6,083 nt of DNA, from the NCBI GenBank assembly GCA_013414745.1, contig CP058707.1, positions 1,292,370 to 1,298,452 on the forward strand. Reading direction: 5' to 3'. A model generated the notes under the pieces. The model was given only the letters and a program-made list of their open reading frames with translations, searched no databases and was not told where the DNA came from. The stretch comes from Bacteroidota bacterium (GTDB lineage: Bacteria; Bacteroidota; Bacteroidia; Chitinophagales; Chitinophagaceae). Below are positions 1-6,083 of the stretch, one piece after another (the first letter of the stretch is position 1; each line of letters starts with the position of its first letter). The position numbers were made by a program, and so were the translations under genes.

Positions 1-531
1 AAGTTCATCTACGGACAATTAAAATCAGGAGCCCGTGTAAAAGAGTTTGAAACGGCGATTAATTGGTTGATGCATGCTGGTCTGGTTCTTAAATGTATGC
101 GGGTATCCCATCCTGCTATTCCGTTAAAATCATATGCCGACTATGATGTCTTTAAATTATTCCTGTTGGATGTCGGTTTACTAAATGCCATGTCCGAAAT
201 CAGTGAACAGGTATTACTCCATCACAATCAGATACTTACTGAATATAAAGGGCTCTTCACGGAACAGTATGTTTGTCAGGAACTCGCTGTGCATCACCCG
301 GTGTATTACTGGTCAGCACATCATGCCAACGCCGAAATTGATTTTCTGATTCAAAGAGAACAAACCATTGTCCCCATCGAAGTTAAAGCCGAAGAGAACT
401 TAAAATCGAAAAGCCTCAAAGTGTTCGAAACTAAGTTCCAAACAGGCTCGGCATTCCGGCTTTCTATGAGCACTTTTCGAAAACAAGACTGGATGTGCAA
501 TATTCCACTTTATGCTGCAATGACTGTTTAG
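1..531 (+). CDS. AAA+/DUF4143 family ATP-binding protein, C-terminal part (5' end outside window)
   Basis: The frame is open from base 1 to the TAG at 529-531 and gives 176 visible residues. A TTG at 67 could be mistaken for a start, but the frame upstream of it reads KFIYGQLKSGARVKEFETAI, which is typical family sequence, so the gene is truncated by the window edge. The visible part matches the C-terminal half of DUF4143 ATPases. It shows 'INWLMHAGLVLKC', 'PLKSYADYDVFKLFLLDVGLL', 'LTEYKGLFTEQYVCQEL', then 'YYWSAHHANAEIDFLI' and 'VPIEVKAEENLKSKSL', and a tail 'NIPLYAAM'. The E-x-D (visible residues 112 and 114) and E-V-K (127-129) residues form a PD-(D/E)XK-like nuclease-fold signature. The family normally has an N-terminal P-loop ATPase, not visible here. 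Its cellular role is poorly defined; these genes are common, often multicopy accessory genes in Bacteroidota. Family assignment is firm; nuclease activity is inference. Confidence 0.9.
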   Translation, partial: KFIYGQLKSGARVKEFETAINWLMHAGLVLKCMRVSHPAIPLKSYADYDVFKLFLLDVGLLNAMSEISEQVLLHHNQILTEYKGLFTEQYVCQELAVHHPVYYWSAHHANAEIDFLIQREQTIVPIEVKAEENLKSKSLKVFETKFQTGSAFRLSMSTFRKQDWMCNIPLYAAMTV

Positions 532-991
532 AGGCTGCTGTTTAACGTGAATGTAGTTGATATCATTGCTTTTTGGAGTGAATTTGGCTCATTTGGATGC
601 ACCTTGATTTTTTCTCTTCAATACCCATGCAGTTTTTTATGATTTCCACTTCTCATGCCATTTACGAAATTCATTAAGCCTCACCCTTAAACCGATGTGA
701 TATTTGCGATACCGATAAAGTTACAGTAAAGGTGTATTTACAATGTTTATTCATAAATCCAACTGCAACTAAATCGGTGTAAACATTATAGTTCTATCCC
801 TTGAATGCTTCCTTGAATTTGAAGCGCCGGTGAGATAATCAGCAAGCCCTTCATTGTTTAATTCACTTTGGCAGTATACCGCATCTTGCCAAAAACCAGA
901 GGAATACTAATCCTTCGATATGGTATTACCGAGCGAATCCTTTTCTCCGTATTTTGCTCCTGCAAATTCTCGGTTCAAGGAATCGCACAAA
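532..991. other. Intergenic region without a recognisable gene
   Basis: All frames on both strands are broken by frequent stops, and no RNA gene is recognisable. The longest suggestive piece is a 26-codon basic, aromatic-rich stretch on the minus strand ending in 'NEFRKWHEKWKS' (about 650-715). It is closed by stops on both sides and has no start, so I do not call it a gene. Weak dyads are present: AATGTTTA at 742-749 against TAAACATT at 780-787, and GCGAATCCTT at 933-942 against AAGGAATCGC at 977-986 with one mismatch. Either could arise by chance. No intrinsic terminator with a T-run is visible for the plus-strand gene ending at 531. Confidence 0.6.
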
Positions 992-1029
992 ATGCAACGA
1001 GGCGCGCCTGCGGCGCGCCTCGTTAGCAT
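992..1029 (-). terminator. Strong GC-rich hairpin, probable terminator of the T9SS surface-protein gene
   Basis: AACGAGGCGCGCC (996-1008) and GGCGCGCCTCGTT (1012-1024) are perfect reverse complements separated by the 3-nt loop TGC. Four more pairs, ATGC (992-995) with GCAT (1026-1029), extend the stem across a bulged A at 1025. The stem begins about 22 nt after the minus-strand stop codon at 1051-1053 and, read on the minus strand, is followed by TTTT (989-992). That is the layout of a factor-independent terminator, though with a short U-tract. The stem is nearly all G+C in an AT-rich spacer. Because it is symmetric it could also stop transcription arriving from the plus-strand gene ending at 531. 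Confidence 0.75.
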
Positions 1030-1050
1030 CGTACAAACCAGATGATTAAA

Positions 1051-3255
1051 TTAATCTTGTTTGCTGATTTTGCTGGTATGTTTCAGCGCATCATTGCAAT
1101 ATACCTGGATGGTATACATGCCTGAAGTAAGTTCTTCCAGACCGATGGTCATGGTATGTGAACCGGCTTCGTGACGAGCTTGTAATTGTTTCACCAGACG
1201 GCCACTGATGTCAAACAGTTTTACAACAGTTTGCTGAGCATCTATAGCTGTTGGATCGACCATAACCACTGATGTAGCCGGATTAGGATAAACCATGATT
1301 TCATTTTGCATTGCAACCAATTCTTCCACAGATGGCTTGCTGGCCAGTGTTGTCCAGTCACCAATTGCACTCCAAGGTCCGGTGGTGAATGGTGAAGGAT
1401 TACAGATGGCGCGAATTTGCCATTCATAACTCGTATTCAACGCCAATCCAGTGTAGTTTTTGCTGGTTGCAGAACCAGGAGCGGTACCATTTACCCATGC
1501 ACCAGGACCAGCCGCTAAACGGTAACGAACCTGATAGTAATTGGTATTTGGTACGGCAGTCCATGTTACGGTAGCAGAAGTACCGGTCACATTAATTTCA
1601 GCCAGATTAGAAGGAGCTACACAAGCATTGCTGGTTGTGAAAATGGTAGTTGAACTCCAAGGACCCGGGAAGTTCGGAGTGCTGCAGAATCCGCGCACTT
1701 CTACTTCATACTGAGTTCCAGCTGTTAAACCAACAATATTTTTAAATGTTGTTGGAGCAGCCTGAGTACCACCACCTGTCCAGCTACCCGCACCAACGGC
1801 GCGGTAACGCACTTCATACCAAACCAAGCCTGGGATACTATTCCAGTTTACAGTAGCTGAATTACCACCAATATTACTGATATTGATACCAGTTACTGGA
1901 GGTGCTGCAGTCATGAAGATATTCGCCGGAGCAGAGGTATTTGTACAACCATTAGCATCTGTATAAGTATACGTATAGGTTGTAGTTGGACCACTGTACG
2001 GGTTGGCTACACTAAATGAACCACCACTTGGGTTACCGATTAAAGCAACTGAATTACCGGCACAAGCGCTCACGTCGCTGGCAGTAACCGTTGGCAACGG
2101 ATTGATGGTTAGATTTAAGGTCACTGTAGAATCGCAGCCTTGAGCATTCGCACCAACCAGTGTATGCGTATATACCCCTGTGGATGTATAATTCTGACCG
2201 TTCGTTGGCCAGGTGTAATTATCACACGCTGTTTGTGATTCAGATCCTGTTGAAGAAGTACGTGCTTCAACAACAACGTCGAATGAACAGGTTACTGCCG
2301 GATTGAATCCATCATCATAAGTATATGTTACGGTTGTTGTTCCAATTGGGAATACATCACCAGGATTGTGCGAAGCCGTTGAACTCGGTGTTCCGCAATC
2401 ATCAGTCACGGTTGGTTCAGACCAGGTAGCAGTAGCATTAGCTGCGTCACAAGCTGTTGCAACATATACTGTTGAAGGGCAATTTGATACAACAGGAGCA
2501 GTGTTACCTGCATCAATCAACTCGAGGTTGATATTACCTGAAGTTCCACCACCATAACCATCTAACTGAACATAATAGGTTTGACCTGGTGTAACGCAAA
2601 GAGGGGAGATATAAGAATGGTAAGGGCTACTGGATGAATCATCGTTCGCTGCTAACAGCGTTCCGGCACCGGATAATAAACCACCACAATCTTCTGCAGA
2701 CCATACCGCCAGTTGGTTATCCCACAATGGAGCCAAAGTGCGAATAGCAATTTTTCCAGATGGAGGTGCAACAAAACTAAACCAGATGGTATTACTGATT
2801 GTTTGTCCTGAGCACCAACTTGTTTGGCTGTTACAACTTCCTCCTGGAGGTGTTGCCTCTCCTACTTCTGTAGTAGCACCGATGTTAGAGAACGGACCAT
2901 TAGCGCCTATATTCAAAGGAACGGCATCACACACATTATCATTCTGGATAGTAATTGAAGTTGAAGCAAAAGCCGCAGTATCCGGAGTACAACCTGCAAC
3001 GGTTGCCACTACCATCACTTCATAGTTACCAACTCCAGAGAAAGTAATATTCTGCGGATTGTTAGTTCCTCCAGGCAATAAGGTCCAGGCGGTATTAGGT
3101 TGAACACGCGCATACCATTGCAGGGCGCCATTGCTTCCTGTTGTGCTATAGGTACCTGTAAATGGTGCATACCCGGTCGAAGGCCCGCTTACCACACCAG
3201 CTGCTGGTGGGGGAACAGCTTGTACAAACACAGATGCAGAAGGTACTGAGACAGT
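1051..3255 (-). CDS. Frame piece 4 of the T9SS protein: PKD/Ig, PPC-like, HYR, Ig, two FN3 and T9SS type A sorting domain
   Basis: This is the longest piece, 734 in-frame residues ending in TAA at 1051-1053. Domains by position: PKD/Ig-like about 2941-3216; a PPC-like beta domain about 2509-2940 with 'NTIWFSFVAPPSGKIAI' and 'LLAANDDSS'; HYR about 2266-2508 with 'PVVSNCPSTV', 'PTVTDDCG', 'FPIGTTTVTYTYDDG' and 'CSFDVVV'; a 'SQTACDNYTWPTNGQNY...GCDSTVTLNLTI' repeat about 2101-2265; Ig-like about 1909-2100; FN3 about 1633-1908 and 1342-1620, each with 'SATV.W', 'YYEVRYR'-like and 'EVRGFC/QIRAIC' strands; T9SS sorting tail about 1054-1296 with 'VYPNPATSVVMV', 'VVKLFDISGRLVKQ' and 'LTSGMYTIQVY'. 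The frame opens upstream at an ATG at 3273, but MQCYLWT is an out-of-frame reading of QCNVTCG, so no real start lies there. As annotated alone it would lack a signal peptide. Confidence 0.85.
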   Translation of the reverse strand, partial: TVSVPSASVFVQAVPPPAAGVVSGPSTGYAPFTGTYSTTGSNGALQWYARVQPNTAWTLLPGGTNNPQNITFSGVGNYEVMVVATVAGCTPDTAAFASTSITIQNDNVCDAVPLNIGANGPFSNIGATTEVGEATPPGGSCNSQTSWCSGQTISNTIWFSFVAPPSGKIAIRTLAPLWDNQLAVWSAEDCGGLLSGAGTLLAANDDSSSSPYHSYISPLCVTPGQTYYVQLDGYGGGTSGNINLELIDAGNTAPVVSNCPSTVYVATACDAANATATWSEPTVTDDCGTPSSTASHNPGDVFPIGTTTVTYTYDDGFNPAVTCSFDVVVEARTSSTGSESQTACDNYTWPTNGQNYTSTGVYTHTLVGANAQGCDSTVTLNLTINPLPTVTASDVSACAGNSVALIGNPSGGSFSVANPYSGPTTTYTYTYTDANGCTNTSAPANIFMTAAPPVTGINISNIGGNSATVNWNSIPGLVWYEVRYRAVGAGSWTGGGTQAAPTTFKNIVGLTAGTQYEVEVRGFCSTPNFPGPWSSTTIFTTSNACVAPSNLAEINVTGTSATVTWTAVPNTNYYQVRYRLAAGPGAWVNGTAPGSATSKNYTGLALNTSYEWQIRAICNPSPFTTGPWSAIGDWTTLASKPSVEELVAMQNEIMVYPNPATSVVMVDPTAIDAQQTVVKLFDISGRLVKQLQARHEAGSHTMTIGLEELTSGMYTIQVYCNDALKHTSKISKQD
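1054..1296 (-). other. T9SS type A C-terminal sorting domain (Por secretion tail)
   Basis: The last 80 or so residues show the three usual blocks: YPNP followed by a short strand (PNPATSVVMV), 'VKLFDISGRLVKQ', and 'LEELTSGMYTIQVY' before a lysine-rich end (KHTSKISKQD). This C-terminal signal directs export through the type IX secretion system and is normally cleaved, with the mature protein attached to A-LPS or released. Its presence ties the organism to Bacteroidota with a T9SS. The system itself is not in this window. Confidence 0.92.
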
Positions 3256-3515
3256 CCACAAGTAACATTGCATTGGAAATAAGTACTTGAATTCACTCCC
3301 GTTACGGTATAGGTGGTAGTTGTAGCTCCGCTAATATCCGTCCAGGTGGTACCATCTGGAGAAGATTGCCATTGGTAGGTTTGACCAGATCCTAATGAAT
3401 AACCAGTTAAGTTTAAAGCTACATCCACCGATGAGGAACTGCAGAACTGTGTAATATTGGCATTGGCCGTACCTGCTGTTGGAGGATCAGTACATGGAGG
3501 TTCTGGTTGCGATCC
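3255..3515 (-). CDS. Frame piece 3 of the T9SS protein: second Ig-like domain
   Basis: About 87 residues bridge pieces 2 and 4. The frame begins GSQPEPPCTDPPTAGTANA, continues 'FCSSSSVDVALNLTGYSLGSG', then repeats the 'YQWQSSPDGTTWT' strand and ends 'STYFQCNVTCG'. The domain is the same type as the Ig-like domain in piece 2, and its last strand (SVPSASVFVQAV) is completed in the next frame. An ATG at 3428 would begin an open frame in the middle of this domain, which makes no structural sense, so that start is rejected. The continuity of the Ig fold across both junctions is the best argument that pieces 2 to 4 were one gene. Confidence 0.75.
3340..3377 (-). repeat. Intragenic repeat copy A (codes for YQWQSSPDGTTW)
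   Basis: This stretch and the one at 4071-4108 are similar at DNA level and code on the minus strand for the same 12 residues, YQWQSSPDGTTW, in two Ig-like domains. The match is strongest over GTCCAGGTGGTACCATC (3340-3356) against GTCCATGTGGTACCATC, and over TTGCCATTG. It reflects domain duplication inside the gene rather than a mobile repeat. Confidence 0.7.
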
Positions 3516-4264
3516 ACCTGATAATCTTCAACATTAGCCCAACTAGAATTGTAGCAAGCCGTTGTATTACCATCATTGTCCGTTACTACCAAACGCATAC
3601 CGGTAATGCCGGTCATAGCAGTTAAAGGAATGTTGATGTTTCCGGTTTGAGTTGTTGGATTATTGCTGTTGGAAAGACCCGCATCATTCATTTCCCCGGC
3701 ATCAAATGTTCCACTACGATCATAATCAATGAACACCAAACAACGATAGGAATATCCGGTTTGTAAGTGAACTGTGGCCGAATTAACCGAATTTAAAAAT
3801 AACGTTGTAGGAGTAACACTAGTGAAGTTCTGATACGGCGAAGTGGAAACATTCGGATTAGACCAAGAACCAATGACAAAATCTACGGCTCCATTTCCGT
3901 CCATTGAGGTTGGAACAGCAGTACAATAGCAGTTTGTAAATGGATTCACGCCTACCATAACGGGTACTGAAGTGGCAGTGCTTGGCCCAACTGAGCAGGT
4001 TACAATACATTGATAATAGGTAGGGCTACTTTGGGTAACTGACTGCGTTGCAGCATTTGTTCCAAAATTGGTCCATGTGGTACCATCAGGTGAACTTTGC
4101 CATTGATACGAAACAACCTGTCCCAAAGTTTGATTTTGTAATGAAAGGGTGAAAGGAGTTCCGCTACACGAATTTGTCACTGAGGAAAGCGTATTTCCTG
4201 GAGCAGGAGTGGTACAGGGTACAATTTCTACTGCAGAAACATTGTCGAAATTGAGGTAATAGTC
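3515..4264 (-). CDS. Frame piece 2 of the T9SS protein: end of N-terminal domain, Ig-like domain and GEVED domain
   Basis: This is the second reading-frame piece, about 250 residues beginning at DYYLNFDNVSAVEIVPC, which completes the N-terminal beta sandwich. Next comes an Ig-like domain (about 3941-4219) with the recurrent 'YQWQSSPDGTTW' strand and 'TYYQCIVTC'. Then follows a GEVED domain (about 3515-3934). It opens with CYCTA, carries the acidic 'FIDYDRSGTFDAGE' loop (likely calcium-binding, by analogy) and closes with 'GMRLVVTDND' and 'NVEDYQV', here ANVEDY instead of the usual GEVEDY. Frame-open sequence runs upstream to 4342 and downstream to 3419, but those ends are out-of-frame translations of neighbouring pieces. 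No independent start or ribosome binding site is evident, so this is not a separate gene. Confidence 0.75.
4071..4108 (-). repeat. Intragenic repeat copy B (codes for YQWQSSPDGTTW)
   Basis: This is the partner of the copy at 3340-3377. It codes for the same Ig-like domain strand in the first Ig-like domain of the reconstructed protein, with a few silent differences. Two copies this close in one gene, one on each side of a frameshift, could also confuse short-read assembly. Confidence 0.7.
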
Positions 4265-4767
4265 CCCTGAGACCAAAAAGCATCCCATTTTACATAAAGC
4301 GCACCAGCTGGGGGCGTAAATGTAACGGTTGCCGTAGTACACGTACCTGAAACGACGTGGTTGGTTTGATCAATAGTTTGAACGGTGGTCCATGGCCCTG
4401 TTGCAGATGGACCATACTGAACATTAAAATAGCCCCAAGGATTGGCAGTACCAACTGTATTTGCACTCCAATCAGCCACCTTATAATCGTAAGATAACTG
4501 AATATTACCTCCTGTGGTTGTACCCATTAAAGGTGATACCATATTTCCGGTTGTCGCTCCGCTATACATATTGCGTCGCATGCTCGCCGAACCGCAAGCT
4601 GATGTTGCTGTTGTACGCGTGATATTACCTGTCCAACCTGTTGCATTGCTATTAAAGTTCTGAGAGAAACTGACCTGCGCCTGCATGTCAATACTTCCCG
4701 CAAAAACTAATGCTAACATTGCAACTAGTTGCATTAATTTTTTTGTTGTTTTGAAAATTGAATTCAT
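4264..4767 (-). CDS. Frame piece 1 of the T9SS protein: signal peptide and N-terminal jelly-roll-like domain
   Basis: This piece codes for residues 1-168 of the reconstructed protein. It starts MNSIFKTTKKLMQ, has a hydrophobic core LVAMLALVFAG, and ends the signal peptide at DMQA-QV. The following 'FSQNFNSNATGWTG', 'NMVSPLMG', 'IQLSYDYKVADWS', 'YFNVQYGPSATGPWTTV' and 'ALYVKWDAFWSQG' are the pattern of MAM/concanavalin-like beta-sandwich domains found at the front of many Bacteroidota secreted proteins. The open frame could be extended upstream to an ATG at 4806, but the added 13 residues lie before a complete signal peptide, so 4767 is preferred. After GGG at 4264-4266 the frame runs into out-of-frame sequence (TITSISTMFLQ) and a stop near 4228. 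The natural continuation DYYLNFDNVSAVEI lies in the -1 frame. Confidence 0.8.
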
Positions 4768-5243
4768 TTGATGTTTTTTAAAGTCAATAAATAAAGTACA
4801 TGGCATGTATACTTGCGGGCATGCCGTCCCTGTCTTCTGTTTTAGGTCATAGATGCTTACTAAGGATTTTTAAGAGTTATTTATGAGTTTAATATCTGCA
4901 AGTTACAGCAAATACGATTTCAACCCAATTTAATGATGATTTTTAATACTGTTTTAAACATAAATTTTATAGTAATGTGTTCAAGTAACCGAAGCAAGCC
5001 AGTGATTACCTATACGCTGTACACAAAAATCAGTGTCTTTAAATTTTCGCCATTCAATTCTACAAACTTGCAGTATTCCGACACTTCAGATGAATCAAGT
5101 TTTCCCGCGAAAAGATCCCACTGGAGAATTGCAAAATCTGGTCTCCCTATTCAAGATGTAACTACAAGAAGAATTTAGATAAAAAATGATTTCACTAAGA
5201 TTTTCCTTTTCGGCGTGGGCGTCCAAAGCCTTGGTCAACCCTA
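4768..5243. other. Intergenic region and leader upstream of the T9SS protein gene; no convincing gene
   Basis: Together with the inverted repeat up to 5298, about 530 bp separate the M16 gene from the T9SS gene. An 81-codon open frame on the plus strand (4933-5178) has no recognisable domain, no plausible ribosome binding site and unremarkable composition (MMIFNTVLNINFIVMCSSN...), so I treat it as chance. The part from about 4860 to 4980 is very AT-rich and should contain the promoter of the minus-strand T9SS gene. I could not find a clean Bacteroidota-type TTTG / TAnnTTTG pair at correct spacing, so none is called. Confidence 0.55.
4797..4809. promoter_or_regulatory. Small dyad TACATG-G-CATGTA in the leader of the T9SS gene
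   Basis: TACATG (4797-4802) and CATGTA (4804-4809) are inverted around a single G, about 30 bp upstream of the start codon at 4767 on the minus strand. A second GGCATG/CATGCC pair (4802-4807 and 4820-4825) overlaps it. The position suits an operator or leader hairpin, but dyads of this length occur by chance and no regulator is identifiable. Confidence 0.25.
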
Positions 5244-5298
5244 CTTTTTACTTCAGGAAAATTCCGGTACGTGAACACCTTGGCTATGAAGTGAAAAG
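5244..5298. repeat. 12-bp inverted repeat just downstream of the M16 gene
   Basis: CTTTTTACTTCA (5244-5255) and TGAAGTGAAAAG (5287-5298) are complementary except at one position, around a 31-nt loop. The right arm lies 3 nt after the M16 stop codon at 5302-5304, so the minus-strand transcript would carry the stem directly in its 3' end. On the minus strand the mismatch is C-A; on the plus strand it is a U-G wobble. No U-tract follows the stem, so a classic terminator is not supported. It may stabilise the 3' end or be chance. Confidence 0.4.
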
Positions 5299-5301
5299 GC
5301 C

Positions 5302-6083
5302 TTAGTAAACGATCAACTCATAAAATCGCTCTGGCTGATAGTAGCGGTTTGCAAGCTCCTGCAAGTGCTGACTGCTGACGTTTTTGTAAATGTCGATATT
5401 GGAATAGAATCGTTGTTCATCAAACCCATGAAGGATTAAATTCTTCCAGCGTTGAATAATTTGGAAACATCCGTCGAGGTCACCGAGTATGGTTCCTAAC
5501 AAATAGTTCTTGACCAGACATAGTTCTTCATCGTCCACGACTTCTTCGCGCAACAACTTCATCTCAGCATATATTTCCGCTACCGTAGCTTCACTCACAT
5601 CCTTCCCGGCTTCAGTGGTAATCAGCATGGCTCCCGCATTACGATGATTATACATATACGAATGTATCCCATAGGTGTATCCCTTCTCTTCACGGATACT
5701 GCTCATTAAACGCGAACCAAAATAACCGCCGAATAACGTATTCAATACGATCATCGGACTAAAATCAGGATGCGTTTTAGGGACAAAATCAGAGGCCAAA
5801 CGAATGGCGCCTTGTACTGACTGCGCATCATTCACCACACGATAGTTACGCTCCGAAGCAGCATGAATTTGTGGGGTCTCCTCAGCCGACTCAGGCAATG
5901 TTTGCCAGCTCGTATCACCAAATACCGATTCCACCTGTTGTAATACAGCCTCGTCAAATTTTCCTGCCAGAAAAATTGTCAAACGTCCGGGATGATATGC
6001 AGATGTTCTGAATGCTTTCAGGTCGCCAGGCGTGATGGCCGTAAAATCTTCCGCATGCATATATCGCCCATAAGGATGTGATC
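5302..6083 (-). CDS. M16-family (insulinase/pitrilysin-like) peptidase, C-terminal part (5' end outside window)
   Basis: The minus-strand frame is open from the window edge to TAA at 5302-5304, giving 260 visible residues. ATG at 6060 is not the start: the frame continues upstream as SHPYGRY, and HPYGR...MHAEDFTAITPGDLKAF is the conserved linker before the M16 C-terminal domain. That domain follows, with 'YHPGRLTIFLAGKFD', 'NTLFGGYFGSRLMSSIREEKGYTYGIHSYM' (visible residues about 115-142) and a helical tail ending YQPERFYELIVY. In M16B enzymes an arginine and tyrosine of the SRL..IREEKGYTYG segment (here R130, Y135 or Y137) bind the substrate C-terminus in the second domain or non-catalytic partner. 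The zinc motif HxxEH, if present, would be in the missing N-terminal part, so active and inactive subunits cannot be told apart. Family subunits are usually about 410-440 residues, so roughly 60% is seen. These are typically periplasmic or cytoplasmic peptide-degrading enzymes. The visible frame is intact. Confidence 0.9.
   Translation of the reverse strand, partial: SHPYGRYMHAEDFTAITPGDLKAFRTSAYHPGRLTIFLAGKFDEAVLQQVESVFGDTSWQTLPESAEETPQIHAASERNYRVVNDAQSVQGAIRLASDFVPKTHPDFSPMIVLNTLFGGYFGSRLMSSIREEKGYTYGIHSYMYNHRNAGAMLITTEAGKDVSEATVAEIYAEMKLLREEVVDDEELCLVKNYLLGTILGDLDGCFQIIQRWKNLILHGFDEQRFYSNIDIYKNVSSQHLQELANRYYQPERFYELIVY

Larger units (their letters stand above)
1051..4767 (-). pseudogene. 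Frameshifted gene for a large T9SS-secreted multi-domain surface/extracellular protein (about 1,239 aa if repaired)
   Basis: Four consecutive minus-strand frames join into one protein. The frame changes by -1 at about 4264-4267, 3513-3518 and 3255-3257; each is what a single lost base, in or beside a G-rich spot on the coding strand, would cause. Restoring three bases gives about 1,239 residues. In order these are: signal peptide (1-30, start MNSIFKTTKK, cut likely after MQA), a jelly-roll/MAM-like N-terminal domain (31-180), Ig-like (184-276), GEVED (279-418), Ig-like (about 427-518), PKD/Ig-like (519-610), a PPC-like beta domain (611-754), HYR (755-835), the 'SQTACDNYTW' repeat (836-890), Ig-like (891-954), two FN3 domains (955-1046, 1051-1143) and a T9SS type A sorting domain (1159-1237). 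ATG at 4767 is chosen because the signal peptide starts there; the upstream AAAAAACATCAA has no Shine-Dalgarno, as is normal in Bacteroidota. The product should cross the outer membrane by T9SS and be released or anchored. No catalytic domain is seen, so adhesion or matrix binding is inference. It may be intact in the organism if the indels are sequencing errors. Confidence 0.85.

Noticed and set aside
645..765. Short minus-strand peptides ending NEFRKWHEKWKS and ISHRFKGEA
   Set aside because: Only about 25 codons each; the first has no start, and neither has a recognisable match or upstream signal.
1242..1574. Open frames at 1242-1427 (minus) and 1389-1574 (plus)
   Set aside because: Both overlap the FN3 and sorting-domain region in other frames, where the minus-strand protein is clearly real.
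2366..3025. Plus-strand open frames at 2366-2557 and 2738-3025 inside the large gene
   Set aside because: They are antisense shadows of well-supported minus-strand domains (HYR and PPC-like).
4260..4270. Programmed -1 ribosomal frameshift at GGGG
   Set aside because: The local sequence TCTCAGGGGACT is not a standard X-XXY-YYZ slippery heptamer, no strong downstream structure was evident by eye, and two further shifts without slippery sites make programming unlikely.
4933..5178. 81-codon open frame on the plus strand
   Set aside because: No recognisable domain, no ribosome binding site, and it lies in an AT-rich spacer upstream of a minus-strand gene; chance is the simplest reading.
5205..5250. 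Possible dispersed GC-rich Flavobacteria-type repeat (cggcgtgggcgtccaaagcc)
   Set aside because: Only a vague resemblance to repeats seen in related genomes; no second copy in the window and no strong hairpin.
1..6083. CRISPR array, tRNA, rRNA, insertion sequence or phage genes
   Set aside because: No regularly spaced repeats, cloverleaf, transposase motif or terminal inverted repeats with target duplications were seen.

Overview
The window looks like the chromosome of a Bacteroidota (Flavobacteriales- or Chitinophagales-like) bacterium. The main reason is a large secreted protein whose C-terminus carries a type IX secretion (T9SS) type A sorting domain, preceded by the Ig-like, GEVED, HYR, 'SQTACDNYTW' and fibronectin III modules typical of this phylum. 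Intergenic DNA is AT-rich and the one assignable start has no Shine-Dalgarno, which also fits. I cannot name a genus.

Layout, left to right: (1) 1-531, plus strand, is the 3' part of an AAA+/DUF4143-type ATP-binding protein whose ATPase half lies outside the window. (2) 532-1050 is non-coding apart from a perfect 13-bp GC-rich hairpin at 996-1024, which I read as the terminator of the minus-strand gene that follows. (3) 1051-4767, minus strand, is one long gene for a T9SS-exported, multi-domain surface or extracellular protein of about 1,239 residues. It is broken into four reading-frame pieces by three single-base frameshifts, all in the same direction and all between 3255 and 4267. (4) 4768-5301 holds no convincing gene; it contains the leader of the big gene and an inverted repeat just past the end of the next gene. 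(5) 5302-6083, minus strand, is the C-terminal part of an M16-family (pitrilysin/insulinase-like) zinc peptidase or its non-catalytic partner; its N-terminus is outside the window.

The three genes show no obvious functional link. The M16 gene and the surface-protein gene are co-directional but separated by more than 500 bp, so an operon is unlikely. The DUF4143 gene converges on the surface-protein gene and the hairpin lies between them.

I do not see a convincing new biological system here. The most useful points are the clustered same-direction frameshifts (assembly error or real inactivation), the domain mosaic of the reconstructed protein, and two inverted repeats flanking gene ends.
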